Below are positions 61,003 to 64,000 of a stretch of DNA of 64,000 nt, in pieces. The position numbers and the translations under genes were made by a program. The number at the start of each line of letters is the position of its first letter. Position 1 is the stretch's first letter. This DNA is from Burkholderiales bacterium (lineage in GTDB: Bacteria; Pseudomonadota; Gammaproteobacteria; Burkholderiales; SG8-41), in the NCBI GenBank assembly GCA_036262035.1, contig DATAJS010000001.1, positions 1-64,000 on the forward strand, given 5' to 3'. The notes beneath the pieces were generated by a model. The model did no database searches. It was not told the origin of the DNA and saw nothing but the letters and a program-made list of their open reading frames with translations.

Positions 61003-64000
61003 CTCCTTCCGACAACCGACCGGCGTCGATCCGCCTCGACTCCGCCCTCTCCCCGCGACTGAACCTCGCGTTCCACCAGAACGCGGTGCCTTTCCTGCGC
61101 GAGCTGGTGGTGGTGAACGAGTCGGACGCCGCGGTGCACTCGCTCGAGATCGCGCTCAATTCGGAGCCCGCTTTCCTGAAGCAGCGCACCTGGCGCGTCG
61201 AGAGCGTTGCAGCGGGCGAGCGCTATCACCTGTCCGAGCTCGACGTCGCGCTCGACGGCGCTCTGCTGGGCCGGCTCACCGAGGCGGAGACGGCGCAGGT
61301 GTCCTTCGTGATCGCGGCCGGCGGAAGCGAGCTTCATCGCCTTGAATCGTCCGTCGAGCTGCTGCCCCGCAATCACTGGGGCGGGTTGGGCCATGTCCCC
61401 GAGATGATCGCGGCGTTCGTGCAGCCGAACGATCCAGCGGTCGATCGCCTATTGAAGAAGGCCGCGGACGTCCTGCGACAGCACGGCAAGGCCGCGGCGC
61501 TGGACGGCTACCAGGGCGGCTCGAAGCGCGCGTGGGAGCTCGCATCGGCGGTGTGGACCGCGTTGGGATCGCTCGGCCTCGACTATGCGCTGCCGCCTGC
61601 GAGCTTCGAGCGCGTGGGCCAGAAGGTACGCAGCCCCGGCCAGATCGTCGACGGCGGCATCGCCACGTGCCTCGATACCACCCTCCTCTTCTGCGCCGCG
61701 ATCGAGCAATGCGGGCTGAACCCGCTCGTCGTCCTCACGCGCGGCCACGCGTTCGCGGGCGTGTGGCTCAAGGCCGAGGACTTCACGAATGCGGTGGTCG
61801 ACGATGTGACCGCCTTGCGCAAACGGGTGAAGCTGAACGAGATGGTCCTGATCGAGACCACGCTGCTCGCGCAAAGGCCCTGCCCCGCCTTCAGCCACGC
61901 CATCGACCACGGTGCGCGACACATCGCGGAATCCGAGGAGGACGCCTTCGAGCTCGTCGTCGACGTGCGCCGCGCGCGCACGCAGCGTATCCGTCCGCTC
62001 TCGGGCGCCGAGGCCGCGGCGCACGCCGTTGCCGCGCCTGAAGCGCAGTCCCAGCCCGCGTTCGAGGAAGCGCCCGATCTGGACGACGACGCACCGGCGG
62101 TCGAGTCCCGAGACAGCGGCACGCCGAAGGATCGCCTCGATCGCTGGCAACGCAAGCTCCTCGATCTGTCGCTCCGCAACAACCTGCTGAACTTCCGCCC
62201 CTCAAAACGCTCCGTGCGCCTGGACATTCCCGACGCCGGCAAGGTCGAAGACGCGCTCGCGCTCGGAAGATCGTTGAAGCTCCTGCCGCGGCCCGACCTC
62301 ATGGACGGCGCCGATCCGCGCAGCCAGGCGATACACGAGAGCCGTCACCGCGAGGACCTGCGCAGACAGCACGCGCTCGAAGCGCTGACGCGCGACGAGG
62401 TGCTGATAGACCTGCCGCGGGAAGAGCTGGAAGGCCGGCTCGTGGAGCTCTATCGCACAGCGCGCGCGACGCTGCAGGAAGGCGGCGCGAACACGCTTTA
62501 TCTCGCGCTCGGCTTTCTGTCGTGGACCGTCGCCGACAAGGACGACAAGCGCTGCCGCGCGCCGCTGATACTCGTTCCCGTCACGCTGACCCGCAGAAGC
62601 GTGCGGTCGGGATTCTCCGTCGCCCTGCACGAGGACGAGCCCCGGTTCAACCCCACTCTGCTCGAGATGCTGCGCCAGGATTTCAAGCTCGTGCTGCCGG
62701 TCGCCACCGGCGAGCTTCCGCGCGACGAGCGCGGCCTCGACATACCGGGCATCTGGAAATCGGTCGCGCACGCGGTCAAGGACATTCGCGGCTGGGAGGT
62801 CGTCGAGGACGTCGTGCTGGCCACGTTCTCGTTCGCGAAGTATCTGATGTGGAAAGACCTCGTCGACCGTACCGACACGCTCAGGCTCAACCCGGTCGTG
62901 CGCCATCTCATCGACACCCCGCGCGACCCTTATCCGGGCACGATCGCGTTTCCCGACCCGCGTGCACTGGATGCGACGCACGGTCCCGAACGCACCTTCT
63001 GCCCGCTGCCTTCGGACTCCTCGCAGCTTGCCGCGATCCTCGCGGCGGCCCAGGGGAAGGACTTCGTGCTGATCGGCCCGCCGGGTACAGGAAAAAGCCA
63101 GACGATCTCGAACCTGATCTCGCAGTGTCTCGCCGAGGGCAAGACCGTTCTCTTCGTGTCCGAGAAGATCGCCGCGCTCGACGTGGTCTATCGGCGCCTG
63201 CGTGCGGTGGAGCTCGGCGAGTTCTGCCTCGAGCTGCATTCGAGCAAAGCGCGCAAGCTCGACGTGCTCGAGCAGCTGCGCAAGGCGTGGAACGCCCGAG
63301 GCGGCTCAGACGACGGCGCATGGCAGAAGGAAGCCCAGCGCCTGAAGAAACTGCGCGACGAGCTCAACGTCTATGTCGAGCGCCTGCACCGGCGGCATCG
63401 CAACGGGCTCAGTCCGTTCGCAGCGATGGGACGCGTCGTCGCGCGTCGCGACGACCCGCAACTCGGTCTCTCGTGGCCCTCGGCCGACGCCCAAGACGAA
63501 GACGCTCTGGACAACCTGCGCGATCTCGCTGATCGACTGGACGCCGACCTGCGCGAGGTGCAGGCCGTTGCGCACGGTCCGTTGGCCGCCGTCGCCCACA
63601 GCGAGTGGTCGCCGGCATGGCAGCAGGCGTTCATCGACGCCTCACGCGATCTGATCGTGCGATCCGAAGCGCTGTCGCAAGCCACCGCGGCATTTTGCGA
63701 GGCGCTCGCGCTGCCGGAGATCGCGCTCGATGCGCGCGGCCGCGACGGATTGGCCGCGCTCGCCCGTGTGCTGCCGCAGGCGGCGCGACGCGACTGGCGT
63801 TTCGTGCTGCGACCCGATGCGCGCCCGGTGTGCGAAAGCATCGCTCGCGGCCTCGAGCTGCTGGCGCGTCACGAGAGCCTCACGGCGGATCTCTCGCTAC
63901 CCTATCGGCCGGACGCGTTGCACCTCGATCTGGAGGGTCTTCAGGCGCAATGGAACGAAGCGGGCGCGACGTGGTGGCCGAGAAGCTGGTTCATGCGGCG
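60999..64000 (+). CDS. Giant DUF4011 superfamily 1 helicase with N-terminal transglutaminase-like domain (partial)
   Basis: The frame is open from ATG 60999 to the window end (1000 residues visible; the gene continues). After a beta-rich N-terminal part (residues 1-120) comes a transglutaminase-like domain with GGIATCLDTTLLFCAAIEQCG (Cys224), TRGHAFAGVWL (His250) and AVVDDV (Asp268) in triad order. DUF4011 begins near residue 380 (DRWQRKLLDLSLRNNLLNFRP). The helicase core starts around LIGPPGTGKSQTISNLISQ (Walker A 693-700) with VLFVSEKIAALDVVYRRL after it. Such proteins usually continue with more helicase motifs, DUF3320 and a Vsr-like nuclease, all beyond the window. They are frequent in defence islands; this one starts at a truncated toxin gene. 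Confidence 0.88.
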   Translation, partial: MTPSDNRPASIRLDSALSPRLNLAFHQNAVPFLRELVVVNESDAAVHSLEIALNSEPAFLKQRTWRVESVAAGERYHLSELDVALDGALLGRLTEAETAQVSFVIAAGGSELHRLESSVELLPRNHWGGLGHVPEMIAAFVQPNDPAVDRLLKKAADVLRQHGKAAALDGYQGGSKRAWELASAVWTALGSLGLDYALPPASFERVGQKVRSPGQIVDGGIATCLDTTLLFCAAIEQCGLNPLVVLTRGHAFAGVWLKAEDFTNAVVDDVTALRKRVKLNEMVLIETTLLAQRPCPAFSHAIDHGARHIAESEEDAFELVVDVRRARTQRIRPLSGAEAAAHAVAAPEAQSQPAFEEAPDLDDDAPAVESRDSGTPKDRLDRWQRKLLDLSLRNNLLNFRPSKRSVRLDIPDAGKVEDALALGRSLKLLPRPDLMDGADPRSQAIHESRHREDLRRQHALEALTRDEVLIDLPREELEGRLVELYRTARATLQEGGANTLYLALGFLSWTVADKDDKRCRAPLILVPVTLTRRSVRSGFSVALHEDEPRFNPTLLEMLRQDFKLVLPVATGELPRDERGLDIPGIWKSVAHAVKDIRGWEVVEDVVLATFSFAKYLMWKDLVDRTDTLRLNPVVRHLIDTPRDPYPGTIAFPDPRALDATHGPERTFCPLPSDSSQLAAILAAAQGKDFVLIGPPGTGKSQTISNLISQCLAEGKTVLFVSEKIAALDVVYRRLRAVELGEFCLELHSSKARKLDVLEQLRKAWNARGGSDDGAWQKEAQRLKKLRDELNVYVERLHRRHRNGLSPFAAMGRVVARRDDPQLGLSWPSADAQDEDALDNLRDLADRLDADLREVQAVAHGPLAAVAHSEWSPAWQQAFIDASRDLIVRSEALSQATAAFCEALALPEIALDARGRDGLAALARVLPQAARRDWRFVLRPDARPVCESIARGLELLARHESLTADLSLPYRPDALHLDLEGLQAQWNEAGATWWPRSWFMR

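Overview
The window is a high-GC (roughly two-thirds G+C by eye) chromosomal segment of a betaproteobacterium, most likely a member of or relative of the Burkholderiales. The evidence is the core block ftsK-lolA-rarA-serS next to trxB and smr, two TctC/Bug-type substrate-binding proteins, P-II and AmtB, and many dispersed palindromic intergenic repeats. Genes were called from translated sequence and motif recognition only; no database search was possible.

Left edge (1-2982): the right end of an IS66-family element sits inside, and truncates, a gene encoding a pseudokinase-like domain fused to a superfamily 1 helicase. A small zinc-ribbon membrane protein follows. This accessory block stops at the 3' end of tRNA-Ser(CGA), a plausible island attachment site.

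Core and metabolic part (2983-50666): an acyltransferase and an SGNH esterase, serS, an amidohydrolase, then the minus-strand run Crp-like regulator, ftsK, DUF4124, lolA, rarA, RDD, secreted protein. Next come trxB, smr, glnB, a FemAB-like acyltransferase, an esterase, a MoxR/VWA metallopeptidase pair, a NUDIX hydrolase and a MacB-type ABC efflux operon. Catabolic genes follow (glutaryl-CoA dehydrogenase, TauD-like dioxygenase, D-threonine aldolase-like enzyme, MmgE/PrpD, TctC, PEP mutase/isocitrate lyase family). Then amtB with a sigma-54/NtrC-type promoter, a GspE/PilB ATPase, a second MoxR/VWA (CoxE-like) pair, a membrane C13 peptidase coupled to a MocA-like enzyme, and a glyoxylate/hydroxypyruvate cluster (hyi, glxR, SDR, glcD-like, TctC, EamA).

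Right, accessory/defence part (about 48.7-64 kb): a DUF1186/SEC-C protein, a WYL regulator, an AbiEii-like nucleotidyltransferase with a small partner, rmuC, a VapBC pair, and a type I-G (formerly I-U) CRISPR-Cas interference operon (cas3 with C-terminal HD, csb3, csb1, csb2). No adaptation genes, csx17 or array are visible; only one half-repeat-like stretch lies downstream. An orphan DUF433 antitoxin with a truncated toxin start follows. Last is a giant DUF4011 helicase with an N-terminal transglutaminase-like domain, which runs off the window. These last elements are the most interesting: an interference-only I-G module embedded in a toxin-antitoxin/helicase defence island.

Three families of dispersed repeats fill most intergenic gaps. 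One of them has eroded the 5' end of the DUF4124 gene and now supplies the C-terminus of the FemAB-like gene.
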